Shown here piece after piece: positions 46,883 through 58,017 of a stretch of 64,000 nucleotides of DNA (positions within the stretch are counted from its first letter, which is position 1; each line of letters begins with the position of its first letter). Source of the DNA: Calliphora vicina. Lineage: Eukaryota > Arthropoda > Insecta > Diptera > Calliphoridae. The DNA lies in contig NC_088780.1 of NCBI RefSeq assembly GCF_958450345.1, forward strand, positions 129,780,226 to 129,844,225. The letters run 5' to 3'. Below the pieces are notes generated by a model, which searched no databases, was not told the origin of the DNA, and saw only the letters and a list, made by a program, of their open reading frames with translations. The translations under genes were made by a program, and so were the position numbers.

Positions 46883-48258
46883 CGAGCCCTTAGCGCCAAA
46901 TTATCGTAAGCGACAAATCAAATTTTACAGGAGAAGGTTTTTTCGATTATTTTGAAATTTATACATAGAATTAAAAATTTTATGATGCGATATATTATAA
47001 TTTCAAGCTATTTGTCTATTTTTCAAAAATATTTATAACTTTTGACAATTAAAAACTCATGGAATACTTAATTGAAAAATATGACAAAAAATATTTTTAT
47101 TGAATTTTTGCATAGATACAAATTTTTTCGAATTGAAATAAAATATTTATTTATGAATAGGTTTTAATGAAATTTCACAGTTATTTATAACTTTCTATTT
47201 AAAATGGAAAAATATAAAACGAATTTTGAAATTTAGCCAGTTACTTTTCATTACGATCATATCCAACTAGACCAAATTTTTATTATCAGCAATCCCGCTA
47301 TTCCCAAAAAAGTGTTGAAAAATCCCAAAAATGGAAATTTTTAGTTTTTTGATTATAATATCCATACCAGGGTCGGAGTTATCGTAATCCTTTACAAAAT
47401 AATTAAAAGCATATTGGGCCATTTAAAATCGGTTATTATATTTTGATATCGAATATGCTATTTGAGAATTTTTGGCCTAAAGTTTAATTTTACCTAAAAA
47501 ATAGGTGGTTTTTGAATGGACCTGGTCCCCTCGGTAACAAAAATGTTTAATTTTTTTTCATTCAAAATATTTTATGAAAACTTAGCTTTCAGAAAGTATA
47601 AATTCCTTATACAGCCTTTTAGACATTTTTTGCGATAACTTAAAAAGAAAAAAAGTTCAAATGCATATAACTTTGGACTTAGTCATTATTTTTAAACAGC
47701 TCTTTTCTTAATTGACACATACGTATGTTGTTAGTCCAATGAAGGAAAACTGAAGAAAATATTTGGTCCTGCTGTTATCAAAAAACTGGAGCAGGTTGGG
47801 TAAAAATTTTGAAAATTTAATTTTCAAATGCGAATATCTCCTAAGATATAAGAGACAATTGATAGGTACGACTAGGTCTTTTGTAGCACTCGATGAAAAG
47901 ATTTTATGTGTGTAATTTTTTTGAAATCGGAATACAAACGAAGAAATAGGATCATTTTAAAAATGTAATATACCCGAGGTGTCCTACTTTGAGGACCCTT
48001 GGTAGCGGCCCTGGTGGGCAAATGAGGTCCACGTTCAGAACTTAAACTCGAGAACACTTCTTCTTTGCGCATGTGAGATTTCATTCAAACCAATCTGACC
48101 ATTTAGAAGTTACAGATTTATTTCCTATAATTTTGAAGTTATTAACAATTTTGATATTCTGAGAACGCTAAAACATCAGTCGGTCCATAACATTTTAATT
48201 TTTGCAATAAAAAAAATGTTTTAAATGTCGCTTACGATAATTTGGCGCTAAGGGCTCG
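46883..48258. mobile_element. TIR element CGAGCCCTTAGCGCC, copy 2, 4-bp TSD
   Basis: Ends CGAGCCCTTAGCGCCAAATT and AATTTGGCGCTAAGGGCTCG, flanked by AGCT at 46879-46882 and 48259-48262. The empty site in the paralogous hAT copy 1 (GGTCCGATAGCTCCTTCTA at 22372-22390) has a single AGCT, which proves the duplication. It is collinear with copy 1 at 20298 except for small indels, including an extra block TACTTTTCATTACGATCATA near 47240 that is absent from copy 1. Confidence 0.9.
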
Positions 48259-48489
48259 AGCTCATTCTATAAATATATAAATATTATAGCAAGAAGTTTA
48301 AAAATAAGTCTTTCAAAATGCTTAATTTAGGACTAGAACCAATGAAAATAAAAGACACAAAATAAAATATTTGTTATTTAGTAAAAAAAAGCTGATTGAT
48401 TTTAGAATTGATGTCGAAACAAAAGTTTTTGCGTCTAAACATGAACATATGCTGGCGAAATATTAGCAGAATCGCAATTAATAATCTAA

Positions 48490-48930
48490 ATATTAACTTA
48501 GATTAAAGTGGTGTTGAAAATGATGGGTAATGTGATTATGAAACCGTCGTCGAAAATGATATTGAGGATGACATTTATAATGACTACGTTGAAATAGACG
48601 AAGGCCATGATCTTAAAATATATATAAGTGAAGTTATTAACTGCGTATGTAAGTGTTGCAAAATATTTAATAAATCTAATGATAAACTCAAAATATTGAA
48701 AGAAAACCATAGAGTTCGTCTTATATATGATGTTAAACATCTTCGGACATCTTTGTCTAACATGGTAATAAACTTTCTGCGTATTTATAAATGCATCAAT
48801 CATGCAATGTCTGACATCAAATTAGCCATGTTCACTGACAATAATATTAAACTTTAGACAGATTTTTGTAATTCCCTAAGACCACTTGATCAAGCAAAGA
48901 TTCGGCAACGTTGATAGAGCTTGAGGGTAT
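48490..48930 (+). pseudogene. hAT transposase remnant (copy 2)
   Basis: Plus-strand blocks SNDKLKI, ENHRVRLIYDVKH and SLSNMVINFL, then YKCINHAMSDIKLAMF, are collinear with 26150-26560. The key RW of the K-x-RW-x-S motif is changed (HLRTS). The preceding LQTYVLLQ segment is deleted. The open minus-strand frame over the same bases has no family motif and is a shadow. Confidence 0.7.
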
Positions 48931-48950
48931 AATACAATTAGTTACTCATT

Positions 48951-50350
48951 TTAACCCTCCGTTAGTCGCAATCATTTTCAATCAAGACTAGTCGCAATGT
49001 ATCAAATTGATATCAATAAAAGAACCCATCTAAAATAATCTCTTCACGTTTTATTTCGAAAACATAAAAACAATATTAAATTCAAAGTATTTAAAAGAAT
49101 AATAAAAATAAAATTGCAGTAAAAATATATTTTTATCAAATAATAGCTTAAAACTTAGGGTGTTTAAAAAATGTATAATAAAAGAATTTTTGCCATTCAA
49201 TAGTACACACATTGAAACTAAGGTTGCCAAAAAATTAGATAAAAATATTGTCAATTGTGTGCGTGGCATGTTAAAGTCAAATATTTTATGTTATTTTATA
49301 AAAATGTGATTTTTGTAAATTTGATCAGAAGTAAATTATCATTACTCGCAAACTATTATAGATAATTGGATGATTTTTCTTTTGGTATGTTGGTAGGATA
49401 ATAGTCTTTAAGAGCTGATATGTTTTGTCATTGTACCGTTTATACCTGATGTGTTATTAATTTTTTTCTCAGGTACTATATTTTAGCCAAATTTGAATTT
49501 CAGTGGAGTAAAAGTGCCAAAAGGGGATAAACAAATTTTACAACCAGGAGAAAGTCCAAAGTGTCCTCTTTAAGCCTATATATACTTGTTGACCTGTTTG
49601 TTGAACACTTTCATTTGAATGAAATTACTCCCAAATTTTTGTTCTATTTTTATTTTATTCTATTTTATTCATATGACTGGCGAAAAGTACAAGTCGCAAT
49701 TTTGAAGATATTGCGATAAAATTTGGTACATACATTTTTTCGGCCCGAGGACGAAGTCTACTGAAATCGGTCCACTATTTCACCTAGCACCCATACAAAT
49801 GTTCTCCCGAAGTTATACTTTATCGGTCGTAAATGGTTAACAATAATATATTAACTCAAAATTTTAAAATGTTCAGTAGAGAGCAAAAACTGTTTGTGAT
49901 TACATTTTAAGAGAATTTGCAAATCCGAAAACATCATATTAATCAAATTCCATTTGAAAATATATTTACATTGTTTTTCTTTAAAATTTTTGCAATTAGT
50001 GCAAAATAAATAAATTTTTTGAGTTATTATTGTATTATTTTATCAACAAAACAGTATCAACTCAAAATACAACCAAATTTAAATAAAACAATTTGATTAT
50101 TTTTAACTTGAATAAAGGCTCAATTCAAAATAATAAATTTTTTTACTAAATGCTATAAAAAATTAAAAGTTCAACTTTAACCTTAAATTGCGCAACAACT
50201 GCTGAACGGATGAAATGAAATTAAAACTGTATAAAAATTCAAGAAGTTGTCTGTCCACAAAAAAAATTTCTAAAATATCTCTATCGGTTCAAAAGTTACA
50301 GAGTTTTGGCCGATGAAAAACGAAAATGAGCCACTGTGAGACGTAGAAAA
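48951..50350 (+). mobile_element. Composite insertion: piggyBac-like left end plus INE-1-like piece
   Basis: It begins TTAACCCTCCGTTAGTCGC, a TTAA-CCC piggyBac-type left end, and shares about 200 bp with 40066-40260. At 49690-49845 it holds an INE-1-like fragment (TTTGGTACATACATTTTTTC, TTTCACCTAGCACCCATAC). The last part, 49846-50350, is unassigned. The insertion is absent from hAT copy 3 (AATTTGTTAATACGTTTAT near 57580). The right junction is CTTAAGACG, which includes TTAA but lacks the expected GGG end. Confidence 0.6.
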
Positions 50351-50665
50351 ATTCTTAAGACGTTTATATTGTACTTGAATTCAGGATCATATCCAACTTG
50401 ATAAAATTTTTCCCAAACGGAAAATAAAGTGTTTGCTAGTCAATTATTTTGTAGATTGTTGGGGAGGGAATCTAATATCTGATGAAAATTTAATGATGGA
50501 CTTTTCGAATATTTTTTAACATTAGCAATACTGTAATTGTTAACTTTAACCTTATTTTTTGTTTTTCTTTAAGAATAAAATATTAAACAACTTACATAAA
50601 ACTTCATACTTTACTTTTTTAAAAAAAATTTAAATTAAATTTAACAAATCTAATCGTGTATTTAT

Positions 50666-51179
50666 GTATATATTAAACATTTTAAACTGTCCAGAAACTT
50701 TAAATAATTTTTTTTTTCTGTAACATCCCACGAATTTTAAGATAATTGTATGTGCAGTCCCCTATTATTATTATAAATATAACAAAAATTAAATTAATTT
50801 TCATATTAAAAACATACTTTTCGTTTTATTTTAGCTGCTGTTTATTTTCTGTGTTATTTTTGTTACACATTTAAAATTTGTACTTGTAACACACTTGTTA
50901 CACATTATATCCTCATAATTTGAGTTTGTTGTTTTACGTTGTTCTACATAAAAAAAAGTGAAAAGAAAGACCAAAAATAAACGAAATAATAATCTACTCT
51001 AAAAACAATTAAGGAAAGTGTATATTTTAGCTATGAAGCAATCTTCATTATTCATCTTTTTTTTATATTGTTTTGCTTGTTTTTCTTAATTTACCCTCGG
51101 GCAAAATTCAGCATAATTATAACCTATAATTTGTTGCTACAATTAAGTATTATTGGTTTCGTAAAGTGCTTGCTACATA
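50666..51179. other. No recognisable gene or element
   Basis: AT-rich DNA with GTTACACATT-type words near 50860-50910. No coding frame or terminal repeats. Confidence 0.45.
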
Positions 51180-51365
51180 TGGGCAATTCTACGAGAATGA
51201 CAACTTTTTTCAAAATGATTTGAATAGGAGAAAACACTAAAATGTTACCATGTGGAAGTATTTAGAGATTATTACAAAATTTTAAGGGCAAAAATAATAG
51301 TTTAAACTGATTATATTAATTTTTTTTAATTTAATTGGTATTTTTTAGGCTTAGATTAAGCTCAC
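51180..51365 (-). repeat. Dispersed repeat shared with the start of the window
   Basis: Reverse-complement match to about 70-260: GGGCAATTCTACGAGAATGA, GAAAACACTAAAATG, AGTATTTAGAGATTATTACA and AGTTTAAACTGAT correspond block by block. Class unknown. Confidence 0.6.
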
Positions 51366-51889
51366 TGTGCGTTATTTACCAAGTGATAGTAAAAAAAACT
51401 TTGTACGTATTTAAGTAACATATTAGGTTATACATATATGGAGCTTTTTTGAGGATTTATATTTCTAGAATTTTTTACTCAAAACTGATTATGTTTTTCA
51501 AAAATGGTAAAGTTTGAAAAGTGCTGGGTAGCAAGATTCTTTATTTTATATTCTCCGTAGGCGTTTCCTATATCTAGAAAACAAAATAAATTTCAAGCAA
51601 AATTAAGAAAATAACTATTTCTTGAACTAAAAGGGATAACCTGCTCAGTTTAGGTAAATTTTTGTAAATCTTCTCAAGGGCTATTTATATTTAAAATTTC
51701 AGATCAATCGGATCATAAATGGATTTTGGTGTTTTTTTTTAAATGTGAGATCGGAGTTGAACAATTTTGAGAAACTGAACAGTTGTAAATCGCTTCAACT
51801 CCAACATTATGAAATATCGCTTCGATATATCCAATAGTTACCCAGATACCGAATTATTTCCAAAAAAAAAGAAAACGTCATATTCCTGA
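51366..51889. other. No recognisable gene or element
   Basis: AT-rich stretch. It may include decayed 5' parts of the mariner relic that follows, but no motif is convincing. Confidence 0.4.
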
Positions 51890-51990
51890 AGTTCTGCGTT
51901 GTCAGAAGACACGGAAGACAAAGATCGTCCGGGCCAGCCAAAAAAGTTTGAATACCAAGAATTGAAGGTATTAACTGCTTCAAAATAAAG
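51890..51990 (+). pseudogene. mariner transposase N-terminal fragment
   Basis: One plus-strand frame reads SEDTEDKDRPGQPKKFEYQE followed by LKVLTASK and a stop. It matches the mariner (DD34D) N-terminal linker in which D-x-(E/D)-R-x-G-x-P-K-(K/R)-(F/Y)-E-x-x-E-L follows the first helix-turn-helix and leads into the second. Nothing beyond the stop is recognisable. Only about 30 residues of a protein of roughly 340 remain. Confidence 0.65.
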
Positions 51991-52237
51991 CTAAAAATAA
52001 TTTGTATTAAGTTTTTTTTTTATATAATGTGAAAGTTTTTGAACGTTTTTTATTAGTAATTTTTGAACACATTTTTATAAAAATCTTTGAGAAAAATATA
52101 AAACAATTAATATCAATATTTTTTAAAAGTTATGCATTTTTTACTCATTTCGAAATCTTTCTCGACTAGCCGCATAAAGTTATGGAAAAAAAAGTTTTTA
52201 CATATTTTTTGGAGCTTATGAGAAATAACAAAATATT
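51991..52237. other. No recognisable gene or element
   Basis: AT-rich DNA. The phrase TAAGTTATGGAAAAAA followed by GTTTTTACATATTTT near 52175 recurs at 52580 and marks the unit of the duplication described in the next element. Confidence 0.5.
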
Positions 52238-53280
52238 TATATCCTACACCACCATAGTAGGGAGGGCTATATTGGATTTGTGCAGATGTTTGTAACGTTC
52301 AAAAATTTTAGTCTAGCCACCTTAATTTATACTGATCGACTCAGAATCACTGTCTGTGCATCCGTCTGGTTCGCTGGCTGTCCATGTAAACTTTGTGTGC
52401 AGAGTATAGGTCGCAATTCTGAAGATATTTCGATAAAATTTGGTATATATAATTTAATTGGCCCCAGACCGAGACTATTGAAAGTGGCTGAAAACGGTTC
52501 ATTATTTCACCTAGCCCCCATACAAAAGTCTACCCGAAATTGGACTTTATCGGTCATAAATGTTTAATTTATATAGGTATCTAAGTTATGGAAAAAAATG
52601 TTTTTACATATTTTACATATTTGTGCAGATGTTTGTAACGTTCAGAAATTTTAGTCTAGCACCCACCTTAATTTATACCGATCGACTTAGAATCACTGTC
52701 CGTGCGTCCGTCTGGTTCGCTGGCTGTCCATGTAAACCTTGTGTGCAGAGTATAGGTCGCAATTCTGAAGATATTTCGATAAAATTTGGTATATATAATT
52801 TAATCGGCCCAAGACCGAGACTATTGAAAGTGGCTGAAATCGGTTCATTATTTCACCTAGCCCCCATACAAAAGTCTACACGAAATTGGACTTTATCGGT
52901 CATAAATGTTTAATTTATATAGGTATCTACACAAGTTTAGCTCCTAATAAGTTTTATATATACGGAATTCATGACACCAAATTTTGTTACGATCGGTCCA
53001 TAATTACTTATAGTTTGCAGATAGACCCGCTTCCGAAAATTACTTTAACATGCATAAATCTCTTAAAAATTATGGTATACACACAAAATTCAAGAAAAAT
53101 AACTTTCATATATACATAAATCACACGACCTAATCACCATGAAATCGGTCCATAATTGGTCATAGCTCCTATGTATGGCCCTCCTCCGAAAATCACTCAC
53201 GAATATAAATTATTGAAATTTTAAAAGAAAAATGTTTTTGCTCATTTACTTAGTGTAGGGAATTATATTTTCTTACTTGT
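52238..53280 (+). mobile_element. INE-1/DINE-1-like element with duplicated 5' half
   Basis: Starts TATATCCTACACCACCATAG, GGAGGGCTATATTGG and ends TCTTACTTGT. The 5' half is present twice: TGTGCAGATGTTTGTAACG to TTTATCGGTCATAAATGTTT at about 52278-52567 and again at about 52620-52913. Each repeat contains TATACCGATCGACT-type, TCCGTCTGGTTCGCTGG and GTCGCAATTCTGAAGATATT. The two copies are very similar, so the duplication is younger than the insertion. Two open frames of 95 and 117 codons run through the duplicated unit, but they are translations of repeat DNA. Confidence 0.85.
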
Positions 53281-53388
53281 TTCAGAAATAATTTTGGACG
53301 ACCTATATATAACAGCCTAATTGAGTGGTGCATTTTGAAAAACTAAAATTTAATTAAATTTGCAACAATTTAACAGACAACCAATATT

Positions 53389-53807
53389 TATACCCTACAC
53401 CACCATAGAAAGGAGGGTATATTAAATTAGTGCTGATTTTGTAACGTGCAAAAATATTGGTCCAACACCTGAAAGTATACCAATCTGCTCAGGATCCCTT
53501 TCGATCACTAAGTGATGTCCGTCCGTCTGTCCGTCCATGCAAACTACAGGTCGCAATTTCAAAGATAATTCGACAAAATTTATTACAAGCTCTTCTATTT
53601 CTCCAAGGACGAAGTCTATTGAATTTGGTTGTAATCGGTCCATTATTTCTCCTAGCCTCCATACGATTGCCTATAGTTAAGCTCTCATAAATATCTTAGT
53701 TACATAGATAAAACCAAATTCGGCTAAAATAAGTTTTATATAAGCCGAACTAATTATGGTGTGGGTATCATATGGTCGGGCTTGACCGACTATACTTTCT
53801 TACTTGT
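53389..53807 (+). mobile_element. INE-1/DINE-1-like element, compact copy
   Basis: TATACCCTACACCACCATAG, GAGGGTATATT, GTCCGTCTGTCCGTCCATGC, CTACAGGTCGCAATTTC, TATTTCTCCTAGCC and GGTCGGGCTTGACCGACTAT lead to TTACTTGTT. Here the best-conserved terminal blocks are separated by a shorter middle (419 bp). The opposite-strand frames at 53422-53643 and 53457-53690 are not genes. Confidence 0.85.
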
Positions 53808-53881
53808 TTGTATTGTGGTCAAGCCATTGTTGGGAAAAAACTAAGTTTATAACTTATTAATAGTATTTGAAATATATCCAT

Positions 53882-54963
53882 TAGTGTTAATAAACCGGTT
53901 AACCGAAAACCCGGTTTTTCTTCGAAATCTCGGTTTTTTGCTAACCGGTTAATTTAAAATGTTGATTTTCGGTTAACCGGTTTATCCGTTTTTTATCACT
54001 CGGTTAACCGGTTTTTAAAATTTGGGACTAAAATTAATAAATCTCATGTTTTTGCGCATTTTTAGTATTCATTGTGTACACATTATTGGTCTGATTTGAA
54101 ACCTAAACTGATTTACAATACAAACCTCTTTAGATTCATATTTGTAAGAATTAAAATGATTCTAAATAGTAGAGGACGATGAGTTTACTTAAAAACTTAT
54201 TTGCACATAATGAAACTATTAAAAATTAAAATTAAATTTAGGCTAAATCTTACTAATGATTCATTAAAAACTTAGTGATGATTTTACCAAACGTTAAGTT
54301 GAATTCGATGTACATAGCTTCTTTCAATAAATTTGCCTTCTTTAGTTATTTGTTCTTAAAATTTTAATTTATTAATCATTTCGTTAGCTTTTTAGAAATA
54401 TTACAGGATATACAAAAAACGTTTTAAAATCCATGATTTGAAATATTTTTGAAATCTGATAATCTGAAAAATTTATTAATTATTTGGTATGATTTATAAT
54501 GACAAATAATCACAGCTAAGAAGAAGTGCGTTTGAATCTTATAAGTCCTTTTTTGGGACTTGTAACATTTTCTGTTTCATATCAGAAAGTCGAGGTTGAT
54601 AATAAATTTCAAAATTATCAAATATTTAATTAAAAAATTTATTTACATTTCTTGGTTGAAATTTAGTGAATATAAACCAGTCATCAATTCCATTTGACTG
54701 AGATAATAATTTTGAAATTTTTACAAAATAAAATGGACTTTTGTATATTTATAGTTATGTAATATTAACCAATACTGACTACTACAAATTTTATATACAG
54801 CTACTTTATTGGACATTTTATGTTTTCTACACATATATGACGGTTAACCGGTTTAACCGGTTTTTTGATGTCGGTTAACCGAAAACGCGGTTTTTTTAAA
54901 AAGGCCAATTTTCGGTTAACCGACAAACTGGTTTTTTAAAAAGTCGTTTTTTTATAAACACTA
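53882..54963. mobile_element. hAT-type element with GGTTAACC subterminal repeats
   Basis: Starts TAGTGTTAATAAACCGG and ends TTTTTTTATAAACACTA. The flanks ATATCCAT (53874-53881) and ATATTCAT (54964-54971) differ at one base, consistent with an 8-bp duplication. CGGTTAACCG, a perfect 10-bp palindrome, occurs three times within the first 130 bases and three times within the last 130. The roughly 800 bp between has no coding frame. Confidence 0.8.
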
Positions 54964-54971
54964 ATATTCAT

Positions 54972-56026
54972 AATTGGCTAATCCCATGTTTTTATAAACC
55001 TTTTAACTAAAAAAATTTCATTATTTTGAACATTTGAAATTTTGATGTAAAAAATACACACATGTGCATGAAAAATTAAAAAAAAAATTTTGATTTATAA
55101 AAACCAAACGTATATAGTGACCTAAATTGATAAGCAACAAATTTGTTCACAGTGAATCTAAAAATTAAATTTAATGAAAAACCGTATAAAGAACAAACAT
55201 TTCCCTGAAATTTTAGTATGGAGAGACCCACATATATTTATTGGATATAGAGGATCTAAGATTCGTTGAATACAGTTTTACTTTCTTGTTATACAATTAA
55301 CAAATATATACCTGTATATGTATTGCAAATATTCCAATCATCCACAGCCACAGTAGCCACACAAAAAAATAAAATTATACGCAAACACACATCCACTGTG
55401 AACATCTAAACTTGACCTGTAATATTTCGTCGTTGACCTTTACCATACAAATCACACACAATGACGTCCGCCAGGTTAAAACAAAGCTCTACACATCTAC
55501 ACTGGCACACACATTTGAACATAGAAACATTTCAACGCAATAACTCATACACTAAAACGGAAATAACAACTACAGCAAGAATGTATACGAAAGAGAAGAA
55601 ACTTAAGCTTTAATCACTTTGATTGAGTGAGTGTGACGATGTTCTTTCTACCATGGAATCAGAAAATTAATCATTTCTTTTTCAGCATTTTTTTCTGCGT
55701 CATACTTAAACTACAAATAGAATTTCATCTTCTACTTGCAGTGTATAATTCAGCCATTTGGACTTGGATGTTGGTTGAATATGTACTTATGTATATTAGG
55801 GTTTACCGTTTGTATTAATGTCACAAAATAGTCACAAAATCCAGTAGTAACGTTTATAAATACTTGAAACAAATTTGTGTTAAATATTTTCATCAATATG
55901 GATATTTATGCGAATTTCAATTAAAAAAAAAATTGTATAAAAGCTGAGACCTATTAAGGTGCGACAGTCATAAAATATTGATGCTTATTTTGGTTAAATT
56001 TTGTCTCAATAACGATATTTACAAGA
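54972..56026. other. About 1 kb without recognisable gene or element
   Basis: Slightly less AT-rich near 55330-55620 (CACACAAAAAA, CCACAGCCACAGTAGCCAC) than the flanks. No frame with family resemblance. It could be non-repetitive host DNA. Confidence 0.4.
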
Positions 56027-56613
56027 GTTTTATTTAGGGTTTTCATTCGAATAATGATCGTTCGGTTAATCGAATAATTTTTTACGAATAATTATTCGAA
56101 CTATTTAATAATTAACATATTCGAATAACGAATAATTCGAACAATTTTATGTAGAGATATATATAAATGTAAATTTATATATATTAGGATCGACTGGTGG
56201 CCGCAATTCGACCACTTTTAAACGCTTTTTACCACTTTTATGGAAATAATTTTTTTTAAAAAAATGATGTTCTGAAAATCTAGAGACAATAACCTTTTAA
56301 ACCATATATGTTTCATCAATATTGGTGGACAATAACATACTTAAAAGTGTACCACAAAAAAAAGTTTGGCCTATTTATATATAAGATTTAAATTTATTAA
56401 ATTGATTAAAATTTTCCATAATTCCAAATTTAAATAAGTAATAATTACTTACAAAAATAGTATTGTTTCTGAAATTCGACAAATAACTAAAGATAAAGGG
56501 AGTTTTTCGATCGCTGTAGATGAGTCTAGAAATATATAAATATTACTGCAAGAATTTACAATTCAAAAAACAAGTCTTTCAAAATGTTTAATTTAGGACT
56601 GCAACCAATGAAA

Positions 56614-57106
56614 ACAAGTAAGAAAGTATAATACCCTACACTAAGTAAAAGAGCAAAAAGATTTTTCTTTTAAAATTTCAATAATTTATATTTTTGAGTG
56701 ATTTTCGGAAGTGGGCCTTATATGGGGGCTATGTCTAATTATGGACCGATCACCATGAAATTAAGTCATATGATTTGTGTCTATATGAAAGTTTACTATG
56801 TTGAATTTTGTGAATATACTAACATTTTTAAGCGATTTATGGACGTTAAAGTTATTTTCAGAAGCGGGTCTATATGGGAGCGATGACTAATTATGGACCG
56901 ATCGTATCAAAATTTTGTGTATATAAAACTTATTTGGAGCGCAATTTGTGGAGATACATATATAAATTAAACATTTTAATCGACTCAGAAAGTGATTCTA
57001 AGTCGATCGGTATACTTTAAGGTGTGTGTTAGACTAATATTTTTGGGCATTACAAACATCTGCACAAACGCATTATACCCTCCCTACTATGGTGGTGTAG
57101 GGTATA
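56614..57106 (-). mobile_element. INE-1/DINE-1-like element in hAT copy 3, T|T insertion
   Basis: On the minus strand it starts TATACCCTACACCACCATAG (at 57106), continues through GAGGGTATAATGCG and TATACCGATCGACTTAGAAT, and ends TACTTTCTTACTTGT (at 56614). Host CCAATGAAA (left) and ATAAAAGG (right) rejoin exactly to the sequence of hAT copy 2 (CCAATGAAAATAAAAG at 48339), so there is no target duplication. On the element strand the insertion is between T and T, as described for Helentron-associated elements. The open frame 56698-56886 is not a gene. Confidence 0.85.
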
Positions 57107-57269
57107 ATAAAAGGTACGGAATAAAATATTTGTCATTTAGTACAAAAAAAGGATGAATGATTTTAGAATTGATATCAAAACAGAAATTTTAGGGTCTAAA
57201 CATAACGGTGAGACCATGGTGTGAACATATGGCGAAATATTAGCAGAATCGCAATTAATAATCAAAATA

Positions 57270-57560
57270 TTAACTTAGATTAAAGTGAAGTTGAAAGTGA
57301 TGGCGAATATAAATTTGAAACAGTCGGCGAAAGTGATATTGAGGATGACATTAATAATGACGAAGGCCATGATCTTAAAATATATGTAAATGATGTTGTT
57401 AACCACGTACGTAAGTTTTGCAAAATATATAATAAATCTAATGCTAAGCACAAAATATTGCAAATATACATAATATTAAATATTAAATATCAAACTTTGT
57501 ACAGATTTGTGTAATTCCCTAAGATCACTTGATTAAGCAAAGATTCAGCAACGTTGATAG
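57270..57560 (+). pseudogene. hAT transposase remnant (copy 3)
   Basis: Collinear with 26150-26560 at the DNA level: GAAAGTGATATTGAGGATGA, GACGAAGGCCATGATCTTA, AATAAATCTAATGCTAAGCA and TTGATTAAGCAAAGATTCAG. The segment encoding the RWTSLSNML block is deleted (the copy jumps from the KHKIL region to the CTTTGTACAGATTTG region). The two minus-strand frames here are shadows. Confidence 0.65.
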
Positions 57561-58017
57561 AGCTAGCTGGTATAATACAATTTGTTAATACGTTTATATT
57601 GTACTTGTATTCTGGATCATGTCCAACTAGCACATATTTTTTAAAGCATAGTTAGCTCCAAAACGGAAAATAAAGAGGGTCAATTGTTTTGTAGATTGTT
57701 CGGGAGGGAATCTAATGGGAATCTTTAATGATGGCCTTTGTTTTCGAATGTTTTTTAACATTATCAATAGTTGAATTGTTAACTTTAACATTATTTATAG
57801 TTTTTCTTTAACAATAAAATATTAAAAAACTTACATCAAAACTTCGTTCTTTCCTTTTTTAAAAAAAATTAAATTATTCGAACAATTCGATTAATTTTAA
57901 ACGTGTGATTAAATTATTCGAACAAGCTAAAACCTCTTATTCGAAATATTCGTTTTATTCGAATAATAAAACGAGAATAATTTGAATACCAGAGTTTTAT
58001 TGTTGTTATAGTTATTC

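Larger units (their letters stand above)
46614..50665 (+). mobile_element. hAT-like element, copy 2, with nested insertions
   Basis: The left end TAGGCTATTCATTCGGG (46614) and the CGATTAATCGAATAATTT subterminal repeats match copy 1. The interior resumes at 48263 (CATTCTATAAATATATAAAT) and carries transposase relics at 48490-48930, such as RLIYDVKH and SLSNMVINFLRIYKCINHAM. It resumes again near 50350 (ACGTTTATATTGTACTTG) and runs to about 50665. The right terminal GAATACCC is missing. Nested are the TIR element 46883-48258 and a composite insertion of about 1.4 kb (48951-50350). Confidence 0.8.
56035..57993 (+). mobile_element. hAT-like element, copy 3, perfect 8-bp TSD
   Basis: Starts TAGGGTTTTCATTCGAATAA and ends ATAATTTGAATACC near 57993. 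The flanks GTTTTATT at 56027-56034 and 57994-58001 are identical. The interior matches copies 1 and 2, including GATCGCTGTAGATGAGTCTA, AATATATAAATATTACTGC and transposase relics at 57270-57560. An INE-1-like element is nested at 56614-57106 on the opposite strand. A block near 56165-56390 (GGTGGCCGCAATTCGACCAC and more) is absent from the other copies and may be another small insertion. Confidence 0.85.

Noticed and set aside
52280..52913. Tandem open frames of 95 and 117 codons with almost identical sequence
   Set aside because: They are translations of the duplicated 5' half of an INE-1-like element, a non-coding family whose other copies do not keep the frame open.
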